Shown: piece by piece, positions 36,495-49,670 of the stretch | How positions within the stretch are numbered: position 1 is the first letter of the stretch | Layout of the letters: the number at the start of each line of letters is the position of its first letter | Assembly: GCA_002897115.2 (NCBI GenBank) | Contig: BCIH01000003.1 | Location: forward strand, 62,001-126,000 | Source: Prototheca cutis | Lineage: Eukaryota > Chlorophyta > Trebouxiophyceae > Chlorellales > Chlorellaceae | DNA length: 64,000 nt | Reading direction: 5' to 3' | Notes under the pieces: model-generated | What the model saw: only the letters and a program-made list of their open reading frames with translations | Database searches by the model: none | What the model was told of the DNA's origin: nothing | Position numbers and translations under genes: made by a program

Positions 36495-39400
36495 TCACAG
36501 GTCGAGAGCATCACCCAAGTCACTGGGCAACTGTGCCAGCAAATCTGACCACTCTTCATCCGTTTGCGGTCGAGCAGCGACTGCAGGGCCGGAGCCTGGA
36601 CGCAGATGCTCGCCCACGGCCACCGGTGGCGGCGGCATGGCTGCAGCAGTGGTATAGATGTCACCCAGACCAACAGAAGGGGGCATGCCCACAGAATTAC
36701 GGACTGGGTCCCGGGCCACGGGCAGCAGGCCAAGGGGCTCGCTGCCTCCAAACAGGGAATACTCGCCCTGAGAGGTCCGATGGTCAAGCGGCTCGAGACC
36801 GAGGCCAAGCGCAGGGGAGCTCACTGTGCTGGCCCCCGGCTGGACAACGCCAACGGGCCTCCGGGCATCCAGATCCATCAGGGCATCCGAGAAGAACCCG
36901 GCCTCCATGCCACCTTCCGGAAGCTGCGGCAGCACCAGCTCCGAGATGCCGCCGCCTTTCATGGGCTCCAACGGCTCCAATGCCCACAGGGGCATGGGAG
37001 ACCCCGAACGGCCGGTTGCAGCGGCTGGGGGTTCCTTGCCCCGATCCTCGCGACTGCCCAGATACTCTTGCACCCTACAATGGTAGCATTGACATAAGAT
37101 GACATAACATGTATCATCTTTCTGAAATGAAGTTCGTATCCACATTGGCAATATGGGGGGTGGATCATCGTGATTGCTCATTGGGGCAGAGCAGGAGCGC
37201 TGTGCCAGAAAAGATCACGGAGACCCAAGCCTTGCCTGGAAACCTCCATGCAGGCACAAGCAGCACCATGCATGTGCGCATGCATGCACAGAAACATAAG
37301 CACTCAGGAGTCCTCCAACGACCCCCAAACACAAAAAAGCTTCCTGCTCGCTCTACTTACCACATCGGCGGCTTGGCACCGCAGGCGCAGACCGGCAACA
37401 TTGCCATCTCGCCGCAGGTATGGCAGCGCCAGGTCAGCGCCTCCTCGCCTTCGTCCCATTCGGTGGCCACTGGCCCCGCGGGCGCCGGTGCAGCCGGCTC
37501 CAAGAACGTGGCCTCCAGTACTGTTGCCGCGGTGGCAGAAGCAACAGTCGGCTCCCCCCCCAGCGACACGAGCCTCCCTGGGACGGGAAGGAGCTGCGGT
37601 GCTGGTGCCGATTCAGCCGTATGACCGGCATCGGTCACCGACAGCCATTCTTGCGGGGCACGGATAGGCCCGGGCACAGGGTGCCACGGCTCTTCCTCGC
37701 CATCAATCGGCGAGCCATCGAGGAACAGGGGCGCGCGTTTCAGCGCCTCCCGCGGTCTACGATGGGTCGCCGACTCGGGGGGGTGGTGGGGAGGCTGCGG
37801 GCGGACCGGGCCACGGCCCTCGGGGCCATGAGTCGGTCTTGATGGGTGGCTGCTCCCTGCGCCCACAGGAACCTGGGGGCGCCCGGGCACTGGAATCTGG
37901 CCGGCATGGGGAGTCTGGCCGCCATGAATAGTGGGGCCAACACCATGTGGGGCATTCACAGCCGCCCCGGACATCCGACGTGGAGGCGGGGGCGGCGGTG
38001 CCACAACCCCGGGCATCACAACCCGCGAAAGATTGGCCCCAGCGGGTTTGCGCTTGGCTTTGGTGACCCAGTCATCTTCTTCCTTTTCAGCAGGCTTTCC
38101 TGCAAATATGGCAGAGGTGGTCGTCGACGACTGCTCTTCGTCATCGGCTTGGCGGGCGACGTCCGTGGGACGCCCATGCGTCTCCCGCAGGGAGGCCTCT
38201 GTGATTGCGCNCAGCAGCGCCGCCTCCCGCTCCTGCTCCTCGGCCTCAAGTTCCTTGCGCCGTCTTTCCAGTGCGGCCTCGTACGCCGCCGCCTCGGATG
38301 CGGCGGCTTCCTCCTGGGCCTTGCGTGCCGCCGCAGCGCCCTCCTCCTCCGCGCGCCGTGTGTCCGCCGCCTCCTGCTCCGCCGCTGCCTTTCTTTTGGC
38401 CTCCTTCTTCGCCCTTTTCGACTGGGCAGGTGGGGCAGCATTGCTGGTGCTTGCCGTTGGCACAGATTTTACGGCGGCTGCAGTGCTGGCACCTGCAGCT
38501 GCGCTGCTGGATTTGCCAGTCGCCGGCGCTGCCACGTCGTCGCTGCTGCTGCCATTCTCGCTGTCGGCGGCGGAGTCCGATGCCGCTGTCGCGTCCTTTC
38601 CCGCACTGGCACCCGCGGCAGCACTGCTGGTATTGGTCGCTGGTTGGCTCACAACAGCAGCACCCCCCTTGTCGGACTTGGAGACGGCGGCACCGGCCGC
38701 GTCCTTGCTGGCCGCCTTTGCGGCTGCCCTGCGTGCGGCCTTTCCTCCTCCTGCCGCGCTGCCACCGTTACCGTTACCAGCAGCAGTGAGCTCATCGTCA
38801 TCTCCCAGGAGCTCCTTGAGCGCCTGCTCTGCCGCGTCTTCGGCGCTGCGCATGGCGCCGGCGACGCGGTCGCGCATGGCCGGCACCGTCAGACGCGCCA
38901 GCAGCGGGGCGTAGTCCACGCAGGCCAGCGACAGCGCGTTCGCTCGCATGGTTTGCACGTCCATCCACGAGCGGTAAATCTTGCGGTGCAAGGCAAATGA
39001 CACATGTAACGACTTGCGCACCCGCGGGCGCAGCTCCCGAGGCCAGAAGGCCAGCCAGCTCGTGCGGGCCGCCGGCCGCAGTGCCTGCGCCACCGTCGAC
39101 GCCAGCTTCCACCGCAGATGTCGTGGCCACTGAGCCTCGTGCGGCGCGGGGCCGGTGGAGCTGGCAGACTCGCCCGTGGCCGCTGCTGCGCCATTGCTGC
39201 GGCGCCCAGGCCGGCCGGCACTCGTCGTGGCTTCCTCCCTGTCGCCGTCATCGCCATCATCATCGTCGCTGGTCTGCTGCTCCCATTCACTACTTGATGC
39301 CGCCTCGGACGCAGCATCGCTCCGATCCGGACCATCAGCGCCGTCGCTGCTCTCAGGCATCAAGCCAAAGCGTTGCAAGTCGCGCTGGACCTTCTTGACC

Positions 39401-42400
39401 ACATGGTCAAAGCACACGCGGTTGATCGCTTCCCGCGCCCGCGACATGAAAGCGCTCTCGCCGTCATCGTCGTCCTCATCTTCGTCGTTGGAACCCCCGC
39501 GCTGCCCGCCGGCGCGTTCGGCTTCCAGTTTGGCGACCGCGTCGCTGGCCTTGGCCATGAGTTCCGGGTCCAGGCGCGGATTCGCCGCAGCTTCCCGGCC
39601 CAGCTCAGCCACGGCCCTCCTGGCCCTTGTCATGACTTCTGGTTCAGACCGTGGCTGGGCTGTTGTGTCCCTGCGGTTGGCGGTGGGGTTGGCGGGGGCC
39701 GATCCCCCGGAGGCGCCCTGGTTGGCGGCGGTTGGACCCCCCGAGACATTGGAACCGCCACTCAATTCCCCAACTTGTGCCTTGGCTGCGGCGAGCCGCT
39801 CGATCAGGTCATTCAGGTCGGCCCGCTGGTTGACCTTGAACCGCTCGCGTTCCGAGGACTTGAGGCGCCACAGCAGGATGTGCGCGGCGGTCTCCTTGTC
39901 CTCATCCGCCGCGCTTGCCAGCCGCGCCTCCTGCGTCGCGCCGCCCTGCGCCCTGCGCATCTCCTCCCGCATCTTGGCGGCGAGGGTGGCCGAGCGGGAC
40001 ATCGCTCCCCCCTCGCGGCACCGCCGCAGCTCGTCCACGGCGCCGCCCTCTCGAAACGCACCGGTTGCGTACAGCTCCAGGTGCTCCGTGTACACGTCCA
40101 AGGCCGTCTCCACGGCGCGGATCAACGCCAGGTCCAGCTCCAGCGCTGCGACGCGAACGCGCAGCACGGTCTCGGCCAGCGCGACAAGCCGCGGATCGCT
40201 CAGTGCAATCGCCACCCGCGACTCGGACAGCCGGTCGAGGAACCGGCGCTGGCGCTCCGTTCGCCCGTCTTTCAGCTCCAAGTCTTCGGTGTCCAGGAAC
40301 CAGTGCATGGGCACGCCCACAGCAGCATGCCACTTTTCCCAGAAATGCTGGGCCTGTGTGCGTGGGATTGATAACAAAGAGGGCACATTGGAGAATGGAT
40401 CGTCGCCGCTTTTCTGATGGACGGACGGAAGGACGGCCGGCGGGCGCAGGGAGCAAGCCCCCCCCCCCCNAAAAAGGGAGAAAAACATACATAAAACAGT
40501 CAATAAATTAATAAATAACAAAGAATCCATGACCTCACCAGGGAATCGGCGTGACGGAGGAACTGGGGCGAGGCTGTGGACAGGGGGAGTATGTTGTCCC
40601 GCAGCTTGCGCATGGCCTCCTCCATTTCTTCCAGGTCCCACAGGCCGGTGTCTATCTTGTGCCAAAGCACCGCCAACCCCCCGTACACGGCCTTGAGCTT
40701 GTTCAGCAGGTTTGGGTCTGTGCAGCCGGGGTCGCCCACCCTCCTAAACTCGTCTGACTTTGCCCGCCTCCCCCCTGCCGCCGCCGCAGTGTCCTGGTCG
40801 CCATCGCCGAACAGCCACGCCAACACGGGTTCGGGACCGTTCCCACGTGGGGGTCCAGCAGCTCGCTGCTGGCCCCGGCCTGTGGAAGCGCTGTAGTCGT
40901 CCAGCTCCTCCGGGATCAGGCGTGCGGGGAACAGGGCACCTTCCGCCGCGGCCGGTGGCCCCGGACGCCGGGGCTGGCCCGGGGCCGCGCCACCCCCCGC
41001 GCCGCCGCCGCGCGGGGCCTGGGCCCGCCAGGCCGGGAGGAACGAGTCCAGGGCCGATGCAGCGGGCGTGTTGCGCGCCGCCTGTGCCGCGGCAGTGCCC
41101 AGCGAGACTGCCCAGCGGTCGTCGCCNAAGACCAGGGCCGGCCGGGACACGGAGCGGGCAAGCCACAGCTCATCCCAGTGGTCGAGCGCGTCATCTAGCT
41201 GGTCATCGGGTCGCGCGGGGAAACCCTCGTGCACGTCATATGACTGCATCACTTCCCACGCCTCCTCGTCATCCCCGGGGAGCTCCACGTCGATGCGGCG
41301 CGACACGTGCCGGCATCGCGCCTCAGCGACCGCAGGGTTGGCGGTGGCGTTGCCCGGCTGCGGCCGTTGCGGCGGCTGCTTGCCCGCGAGCTCGTCCTCG
41401 CCAGACAGCATCTCTTCGTCGGTATCCACGCGCGCTGCCCCCGGCTCGGGGTGTGCCACTGCACGCGAAAGATACAGGCGGGAGACATGGACTGCCAGCG
41501 CATCCCGTGCGGCCGCCCACGCCGCCGCGGCGCCGGTGTCGACGCCGTCCGGCGGCTTTGCCAGGGTCGTCAGACCTGCGAGGCCGTCACTGGGCGCTGG
41601 GATCTCCTGCGCGGCAGCAGTCGCAACACGGCTCGCCTCCTCTGCCAGTGGCAGGTCGAGCTTGCCACGGGGTTCACGCTCGCCCGAGAAGGCAGCCATC
41701 CAGCAGGCAAGCAGGTCGCAGCGAGCCTCGACCACAGTCTCCTGCACAATTGAAAACCTCGGGCTGCAGCACCAGTCCCCCGGAGCCGGGAACAGCGCGG
41801 CGTATGCCCACAGGCACACCGCCTCTCGAGGCAGCATGGTCAGTGCCATGGAAAGCAGCTCCAACAGTCGGTCGCCGGACATGGTCCGTGCAGGCACGGA
41901 CATCGCGCTGATCATGGCACCCAGCCGGGAGTCTGTGGGGAAGTGGTGCTGCGCATCCACCCTCGACCTGCACGCCGGCGGTCATACGAGTCGTCCCAGT
42001 GGTTGAGGGCGCAGGAACGCAGAATCTGCGTTCGGGGACCACACTCTCTTGCTCCCAACGCACCCATCTCTCCCTCCCTCCCTCCTAGACATACGTTCTG
42101 TAGATGTCCAGCATTTTGTAGGCCGCAGATACCAGGCTGAGTCCGTGGGATCCAATGCGCTGCACGTGGATTTCCTCGGCGAGCTGCAGTAGCACACGCA
42201 GCAGGACGAGCGCGAGGGGCGGGCTGCGGTCCAGGACCCCATCCATCAGTCGCCCCACGCGCGCTTCCTGCATTGGGGAGGGGTGTGGATGTGGGGCTCT
42301 GAGCCTGGGGAGGGGGCCTCAAGAGTCTTTGCACAGGCAGCCACCATTCCTCACCAGAACCAGACGGACCCACGGGGGTTCTCTCCCGCCGCACCCCGCA

Positions 42401-44415
42401 CTCCTGCCTCACCATGTATTTCACCATCACATATGACAGGAATCTGGTGGCAGTGGGGAGGTCATCGTTCGCCTCGCGGTCTGGCCAGGCATCCATCCGG
42501 TATATGTAGGATGAGTACCGGCCACCCTCACATTCTTCCAGGTCGGGTTCGTCCGATGACGCACCATCGTCGCCGTCACTCGACTCCGGCGGCGAGGGAA
42601 GCTCAGAGTCGTCGTCAGCACCGGATCCCTCGCTGCCAGACTCATCGGCATCGCCGCCACCACAGCCATACTCCCCCTCGACGGGCTCATCCGTACCGTC
42701 GAAGAAAGTGTCGTGCAGGCAGTCAAGCGCACTATACATGGTCTCCGTGATCCGCTCCTCTCGCCATTGCCACGACAGCCGGCCGCGCTCGTCCATCAAG
42801 CTGCCCGGCGTACGGGCCCTGTCCGGTTCGACGAAGCCCGGGTACTCCAGTGTCCCTGCGACCAGGGAGAAGCACACAGGGAATGCACCGTTGCAATGGA
42901 GTGCATGGTGCGCTCCGTTTACAAGAGCACCCAGCGCACACGCAGGGACACCCTCCCCTTCCCCGCAACCGACTCCACACCCCCAAACACACCGGCGCCC
43001 TGCAGTTCCCTGCTTCCCTCTCAGCCAAGCACCCCGCGCAACCCTGCACAAACCCACACAGAGAAGCACAGTGTCCTGGTTCAAGGTCAAACGGCCCATC
43101 TGCTAACCTTGAGCCGTGACAACCGCCTCTTTCAGGGCGCACACTTGGCACGCGGTGTCGGGGGATACTCCGCCGATCATACCCAGGGGTTCGCACCTAT
43201 CCTCCCTGAGCTTGAGTGCAGCCCCAATGAACTGCGCATGCGTAGGAAAGGGCGGGTGTTTGGCAGCATGCACTCGTGTTTTCAAAGCCCGGCTCTCTCA
43301 GGACACGCGCCCTGGCCACCCGCACCACACACCCACTCCCTACTACCCCACTCCGCGCACCGTATTGGCGCAGAGGTTGCACTTCCCGGTCCCAGCCGGC
43401 GGCACATCCTCGTGGTTCTGGCTGAGGTGCAACATAAACTCCGTGGGGTCGAGGAAAGAAAGCGCGCACAGGTCGCAGTGCCAGTATGCAGCCAGCTGAC
43501 TGCCGTTGAGCCGCAGCAAGGCAAGACCTTCCAGCACTGCCTTCATGTGCGTGCCCTCTGCCTTGAGTCGCTCCGCTGCAGCCGGGTTTTAAAGGGGGGA
43601 GCAGGTCGCTTGACGACAGGGTGTCACAGAGACATGCAAACTCCGGCACGTGGCACGTGGCGGCGCAGCCTCCAAGAGAACCCTGGTCGCGCGGTCACCC
43701 CTGCATGGGCAAGCGCATCACCACCTGCATCGCTCACCCTTGAAGATTTCTGACAGCGGCACTGCCACGCATTCTAGACGGCGGGAGCGCGGCAGGGCGC
43801 TGAGGTACTTTTGGACTTCCTCAATTGTAACGTTTATTGACCCTGGTCGTGTCTTGGTTGCTAGGGTGGCGGAGAACTCGGATGGACTAGGTGTGGGTGG
43901 CAGCATGCGGCGGGGGACGTCGGGCTCATAAAAGGAGATGCTCGGGTCTAGGATATGGTGTAGGTCGGCTATGGTGACGTTGCTGGGAATGCTGAGCGCA
44001 GCATTCCAGGATCCTTTCTGCACGAGAACGGGCGCAGCAGGCCAGCCATTGGAGGCCATGCGAGGGTCCCAAGGCCCGCGGACTAGGCTGCAGCGGGAAC
44101 AGGGCCGAGTGGCACGCCCAGGCGGGCGCAAGGTTTGGTCGGTCATAGCTGGAGGCCCGCCCTCGTCCCCCAGCCCGCCTCATGGGCCAGTAAACAACAC
44201 AATGCATAGCAGTTCATGGCGTACCTGTATCCTGTCACGGATGTATGTGTGTTTCTTGTCCATGAGGCATCGGGGCTTGGGCATGGTGAGCCTGTCGCGA
44301 AACTCCCAATACAGGACGTTCGCCCAGTACATGCCTGGGCGAAAGTCGATTGCATCCTTGGTCGATTTGGAAGCCTTCGACTCGGATGAAGTCTTCGACT
44401 TGTTTTTCGGCGCCA
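36495..44415 (-). CDS. Very large unrecognised protein with C2H2 finger
   Basis: Nine exons (44225-44415, 43738-44017, 43361-43575, 43108-43231, 42413-42855, 42095-42267, 40539-41967, 37361-40353, 36495-37074) join in phase to about 2,140 residues. I do not recognise the family. A structured N-terminus (VLYWEFRDRL, SINVTIEEVQKYLSALP) leads to a classical C2H2 finger, HCDLCALSF...HLSQNH with C-x2-C-x12-H-x4-H spacing, and two more CxxC pairs (KCNLCA, ACQVCA). A plant DUF629-like finger is a weak thought only. The middle is acidic; the 2,993-nt exon is Ala/Glu-rich and partly coiled coil. A four-cysteine knuckle (WRCHTCGEM..PVCAC) lies near the C-terminus. Exon 1 begins TG directly after an acceptor AG, so the start codon may be split A|TG; the 5' exon was not found. 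Ns lie at 38211 and 41127. Confidence 0.72.
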
Positions 44416-44935
44416 CTGCAGAGCTCGCATGGTGGGGGCGGGGTCTCGGTCTCGTGGCTCAGGGTGATGGCAGGGACACCCTTCCAAACCACGGCAATCC
44501 TGCAGACACCCTGATCAATCCCAACATACTCTATATGGCGTTTTTGGGCTCGACGAAGCGGCAGGCGAATGTCCTGCGGTCTCGACTGCCCGCACACACG
44601 CACGGGACTGGGCTGCAAGTTTCAAAGTGGCCCCGCTCAGGCCACCAACAGGCGCTGACCGCAGTCAGAATGCTGTTAGACCATCCATTCCATCAGCGGT
44701 ATGGTGTACAGTATGATGCCCAACGTGGCATGCACATTTGGTCCTCAGCAGTTGTGTCGAGGCAATAACTTTGGGCTGGTCCAATCGCTCACCCGCCCAC
44801 GGTTTCGCAGTCATGCTCCCATGACGCCATGCACGGCATGCATCAATCGGGCCCCCACCCACACTGCGCAACCAGGACCCCCGTCCACAACAGTTTAGAC
44901 GACGGCATTGATTTACCACACTCATTTTATATGGA
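44416..44935. other. Divergent intergenic region, probable 5' exon of large gene
   Basis: These 520 bp lie between the first placed exon of the large protein (minus) and trpA (plus). A 5' non-coding or start-codon exon of the large gene probably lies here. A minimal uORF (ATG GAA TGA) starts 5 bp before the trpA start. Confidence 0.45.
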
Positions 44936-45779
44936 ATGATGAGCACTGCACGGCTTGGGACCCTAGCAACCCGGGCTGTGCCTGCACACACCCCCGTGGC
45001 CCCACCCCGGCTGGGCTTGCCGCTGTTTGCAGCGCCCCCGTCCCAGCGGGCCAGGCGGGCACCGGGGAGGGTCATGTCCGCGGCAATACGCGCCGCACCG
45101 GCCGTGCAGGCCGCGGCCCAGTCCGTCACAGACACCATGCAGCAGCTCAAGTCCCAAGGACGGTGGGTGGAGCGGTGGTGGGGCTGTGTGCAGCATGGCT
45201 GGTGGTGGTGAGCACTCTATCAACTCACGGAGTGAGAGGGAGAGAGAGAGGGAGAGAGAGAAACAAACAGACAAGCCCATCCTCTCCGTGCTACACAATT
45301 CCCAGTGTGGCATTCATCCCATTCCTGGTGGCGGGTGATCCCAACCTGGGCACCACTGCCGAGGCCATCCGGCGGCTGGACCGGCTGGGTGCTTCGGTGA
45401 TCGAGCTGGGCGTGCCCTACTGCGACCCCCTGGCCGATGGGCCCGTGATCCAGTCGGCCGCGACACGCTCGCTGGAAGCCGGCACGAAGCTGGATGATGT
45501 GCTGGAAATCGTGCGGCAGGTGGCGCCCACCATTGCCGCGCCCATTGTGCTCTTTGTCTACTTCAACCCCATCCTCACACGTGGCGTCGACGCCTTTTGT
45601 GCCAAGATCGCCGCGGCCGGGGTCAAAGGTAAGGGGGGGTTGTTTGGCTTCTTGGGTGCATGCAGGAGGATGTGCGTGTGCGTGTACCCCCCCGTCCTAT
45701 TGCGACTTCCAACCCCTTGATCACACATGTATAACGCTCGACCCCCCTGCCACCCCTTAACCCCCCTTCCCCCTCCCGC

Positions 45780-45875
<96 letters not shown>

Positions 45876-46309
45876 ATGACTCATCACCAACAGACATTCC
45901 GCTGGAGGAGGCCGGGGGAGTGTCTGAGGCCGCGGCCGCACACGGCGTGGAGCTGGTCTTGCTGACGACACCCACGACTCCCGCTGATCGGGCGGCGGCC
46001 ATTGCGGAGCGGACAAGGGGTTTCCTGTACCTTGTGTCGGTGACGGGGGTCACCGGGGTCAAGGACCGCATGGAGGACCGGGTGGGCCGGCTGCTGGCTG
46101 ACCTGAAAACCCATACCAACAAGCCCGTGGCCGTGGGCTTTGGCGTCTCACGGCCTGATCAGGCCCGCCAGATCGCGGGCTGGGGCGCCGAGGGCGTCAT
46201 CGTCGGCAGCGCCCTCGTCCGGGCCCTGGGCGAGGCCCCGACCCCAGAGCAGGGCCTGGACAACATGACCACGCTCGCACAGAGCCTCGTCGCCGCGATG
46301 CGTGAGTGA
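44936..46309 (+). CDS. trpA: Tryptophan synthase alpha chain, plastid
   Basis: TrpA cleaves indole-3-glycerol phosphate to indole. Three exons (44936-45162, 45306-45628, 45894-46309) join in phase to 321 residues. The first about 50 residues are Arg/Pro/Ala-rich, a transit peptide. Core motifs are [34 protein letters not shown] with the catalytic Glu and Asp, [40 protein letters not shown] and [12 protein letters not shown]. Between exons 2 and 3 the expected loop strand (family pattern GxxVP before DIP) is missing: the join reads [12 protein letters not shown], about five residues short. The intervening intron contains a (CA)45 microsatellite. Either a micro-exon was missed, or the assembly lost bases there, or the enzyme is impaired. 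Two adjacent ATGs offer the start. Confidence 0.9.
45779..45869. repeat. (CA)n microsatellite in trpA intron
   Basis: About 45 perfect CA units lie in the second trpA intron, just before the exon 3 acceptor. Confidence 0.97.
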
Positions 46310-46566
46310 GTGACGACCGACTGACTCAGGGGAGCTGGCATGTGCTTGGCGACACGGGTGACTGGCTGGAGGCGATCAAGGCAGCGGTGGCCGCGGTGGT
46401 TCCAAAGACACGAGAATGCAGAGACCTTGACAGTCAAACTCGCTTTGCCCTTGCCTTTGCCGTCGTTTTTACCATTCAAGAAGGAACAAAAACCTCAATC
46501 TTGCTGCAGCAACAGCACGGCACATGCAATCAGCATTCCCATGACCCGGGGTCAAAACCAATCACG

Positions 46567-47697
46567 CTAGCGGCCCCCGCCACCGACATGGGCCCGCAGA
46601 CCAACAGTCCGGCTGTAGACAAAGAGCATGGTCCCCAGGCAGCACAGCAGCGCAAACACAATCAGCACGTTGCGTGGGTCTGCCCAGCGCCGCCGCCGGC
46701 GGCGGCTGCGCTTGCGGCCCACGTCCACGTTGCTCATCGTGCCGCTCGGTGTCCGACCCGTGTTCAAGTCCCTGTTGTTTGGGGAAGAAATTGGGAATGC
46801 TTTTTTTTTGGGGGGGGGGGCTTGCCAGAAACAAAACCTACATCATGAAACCCGCTGCAACACCCAATCTTCAGCGACACACACAAATACCCCGCCACCC
46901 CCACCACTGCCGCAACATACTTGGTGGTCACGGGCAGTCGAGATGTGGATGGGGCAAACAACGAGGGAAAGAGCGGCTGGAGCGATCGCTGCAGCACGGA
47001 TTGCCGCTTCTGGTACTTGTCTTCGTCGGGCTCGGCCCTGGCGCCACTGTCCACTGCCAGGGCCACGCCAGCATCTGCCCCGTTGATTGGCCGCGGGCCT
47101 CCGAGGGCCGACGACATGCGGTGCAAGGCCGAAGAGCCCTGCTGCTGCATCGAAGCCAGCTGCGCCGGTGCCTGGCGGGTTGGAAGAGTGCAGGGATGGG
47201 TGATTGAGGAATGAGTTAAGGGCCAAAGCTTCCCTTGGACAGGGCTGCCGTGCATCGCTGGGCACACCTCCCCCCGTTCCCACCCACGGGCACAAACCCC
47301 TGCGCCTTGTCTGGCGCGCACCTCGGTGATCAGCAGGTCATCGATGTCCTGCAGCTGGTCCAGGCTGGAGATGGTCTCGCCCGTGCTGGCCAGCTGCACG
47401 GCATCCACCCCTGTCAGCTTGAGTTTCTGGGACACTTGTGCAAGGAAGGCATCCCAGGTCATGCCCTCCGCCAGGGGGATGGCCACTCGCCGACGCTGGG
47501 GAGGGGCATCCTTCAGCTTTACAAACACCAGCCGCGGCGCGTCCTGTGGATGAGGTCAGAATGGGGCCGGGGGGGTCCATGCCAGACCAGCCAGGGTGCA
47601 GCAAGCGGACAGATAAGCCGGCCAACCATGCCCGCTCGCCCAGGCTGCGCACCAGATCTCCAGCCGTTACGCCAATCCCGCGCGAGTATCCAGACAT
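46567..47697 (-). CDS. Unknown protein with ubiquitin-like N-terminus and C-terminal membrane anchor
   Basis: Four exons (47653-47697, 47322-47543, 46921-47171, 46567-46771) join in phase to 240 residues. Residues 15-90 (RLVFVKLKDAPPQRRRVAIP, MTWDAFLAQVSQKLKLTG, LDQLQDIDDLLITEV) look like a small beta-grasp or PB1-like fold. A linker with QSVLQRSLQPLFPSLFA follows. Near the C-terminus a basic patch ([15 protein letters not shown]) precedes one membrane span (VLIVFALLCCLGTMLFVY), leaving a short tail. This is the topology of a tail-anchored protein of the ER or another endomembrane. I do not recognise a family and propose no function. Confidence 0.72.
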
Positions 47698-48281
47698 TGT
47701 ATGATCCCGGGCCGGATGTCACCGCATCGATGGACTCCCGGTCCTATAATGGGATGCAGCTGACTCCTGCAGCCCAAGTGATCGAGGCAGGCCAGAGCTC
47801 TCGGACTCAGGGTCGATCCTCGTATTCTCAAACATTAAAACCACAGAGTTTATGTTACTACAGCAGAGCGGGATTGATCATGAGCCTAGCTGCTCGTCCC
47901 GGATCTCGCTGCGTGTACTTCCGTCCCGGTGGGGGATTGCACAGACGCTGAGACATTGCTGACCCATTCACCATCCCAGGCTGCNCCCCTCTCCTCNCCC
48001 TCTCAACACCGCCCCGAAAATAGCTTTATTCCTGGCAATGGCCCAGGGAATGGATGCAACCAGCTCCAAAAAAATGCATCAAGACAGGCACACCCAATGA
48101 GTCCCCCTACCCAAAACGAAGTCCCCCAGGAAAGTGGGAAACTCAGCGAATCCTCCGCCACAGCGAGGCCTGCCTGCCATGCGTAAACCCGGCACCCTTC
48201 GACACACGGGGTCAGCCAGTGGACCTGCGCTCGAAAAGTCCCGTATTTCGCATTTTGGTTATCTCTTGTGACTGGCCCAGG
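47698..48281. other. Divergent intergenic region
   Basis: These 584 bp lie between the membrane protein and the gamma-CA-like gene. They contain two ambiguous bases near 47985-47997 in a C/T-rich patch. Both promoters are expected; no ORF is convincing. Confidence 0.5.
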
Positions 48282-49670
48282 ATGGCGCTGCGTCGGGCGA
48301 GTGCCACCCTGCTGGCTCGATGCNTAGCTCAGCAGCAGACCACCGCCGGGACGGTGGCCACCCAGCGGGTGTTCACGACGTCCACCGCGGCCCAGACCTC
48401 TGTCCACATTGAGGAAGAGGTGTACAACAGGTTAGAGGGGGTGTGCACGTGGGAATGGGTGGGAATTGCAGCGGAATTCCTGCTCTGATGGACCGTGCCC
48501 CGAACCCACGCGCGTGGGCCTGTCCGTGTCCATGCCCGGCCTCTCCGCACTCCTTCCAGGCAACGCCAAATGATCCCTCTGGGCAACCGCGTCCCATCCA
48601 TGGCTCCGGACGCATGGGTGGCGCCCAGCGCTGTGGTCGTGGGCGATGTGGACCTCTACGATGGGGTGAGTGGTGCCATTGTTGGTAGAGTGCCGTCCGG
48701 TGGGCAACCTGTTTGTGCCCAACGGGTGGGTCTGGACATCGCACACCCTCCATCAAGGAGTGCCAGGGGCTTGCGTTTCTAGAGACCGACTGCTTGCTGC
48801 TTGGACTGTGGGGTGGCATTGAAGCCTGCCCTCACCAGTCTCCCAGCAACATCACAACACAGGTGTCCATCTGGCACAACGTGGTGCTGCGGGGCGACTT
48901 GAACGCCATCCGCATCGGCGCATTCTCCACTGTCCTGGACGGCACCGTCATTCACGCCGCCAGGTGCGGGGGGCCCTTTGGGTTTTTGGGGGGAGGGGGC
49001 CCGGGGGGGTCCCGATCTATCAGGGCTGAGCTGTTGTCTGTGTCCAGCTGTTGTGCATATTTTGGTCCTTCATCTAGACAAGATACACCACTGTCCTGGG
49101 CGGTATCTTTGCCAGTGATACATAAAACACTCAACCGACCAACGAATGTATTCGAGCCGGTGGCCCACTGACCCCCGTTGCCGATGCAGCTCTTCCCCGA
49201 CGGGCTTGCCCGCAGCGACACGGGTGGGCCAGCACGTGACGGTGGGCCAGGGCTGCCTGCTGCGCAGCGCCACCATTGGCGACGAGGCCGTGCTGGGTGA
49301 CCGCAGTGTGTTGATGGAGGGCAGTCTGGTGGAGAAGCAGGCAGTGCTGGCCCCCGGGACTGTGCTCCCCCCGGGCCGCCGCGTTCCCGCGGCCGAGCTC
49401 TGGGCGGGCAACCCCGCGCGATTCGTGCGCAAGTTGACCAAGGATGAGTTGCATGATCTCAAGGCCGTCGCCGCGCACGTCGAGCCCAGCGTCGCCGCGC
49501 ACGTCGCCGAGTTCACACCCGAGTCCTTTGCGTACAACGAGGCTGAGGCCCTCCGTGCCGCGCTCAAGCCGGGCACTGCGCTCAAGGAGGCAGGCGACCT
49601 GGGATCCGGCGAGCCCCAGCCCCTCGCGCCGGCCCACGTGCCTCGCAAGTCCGATCTGCCCTATGAGTAG
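48282..49670 (+). CDS. Gamma-carbonic-anhydrase-like protein (mitochondrial complex I type)
   Basis: Four exons (48282-48430, 48560-48665, 48863-48963, 49190-49670) join in phase to 278 residues. The N-terminus (MALRRASATLLARC) is a mitochondrial-type presequence. The left-handed beta-helix follows: RQMIPLGNRVPSMAPDAWVA, VSIWHNVVLRGDLNAIRIG, VIHAASSSPTGLPAATRVG, LLRSATIGDEAVLGD and LMEGSLVE, with the conserved PPGRRVPAAELWAGNPARFV. SSPTGLPAAT in place of the usual metal-binding His segment is typical of plant CAL1/CAL2 subunits of the complex I carbonic-anhydrase domain, which are thought not to be full enzymes. One N lies at 48324. Confidence 0.92.

Noticed and set aside
39155..40417. 420-codon open frame on the plus strand
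   Set aside because: It is the antisense shadow of the 2,993-nt exon of the large minus-strand protein; its Ser/Ala-rich composition comes from GC-rich codons opposite Ala/Glu/Arg codons.
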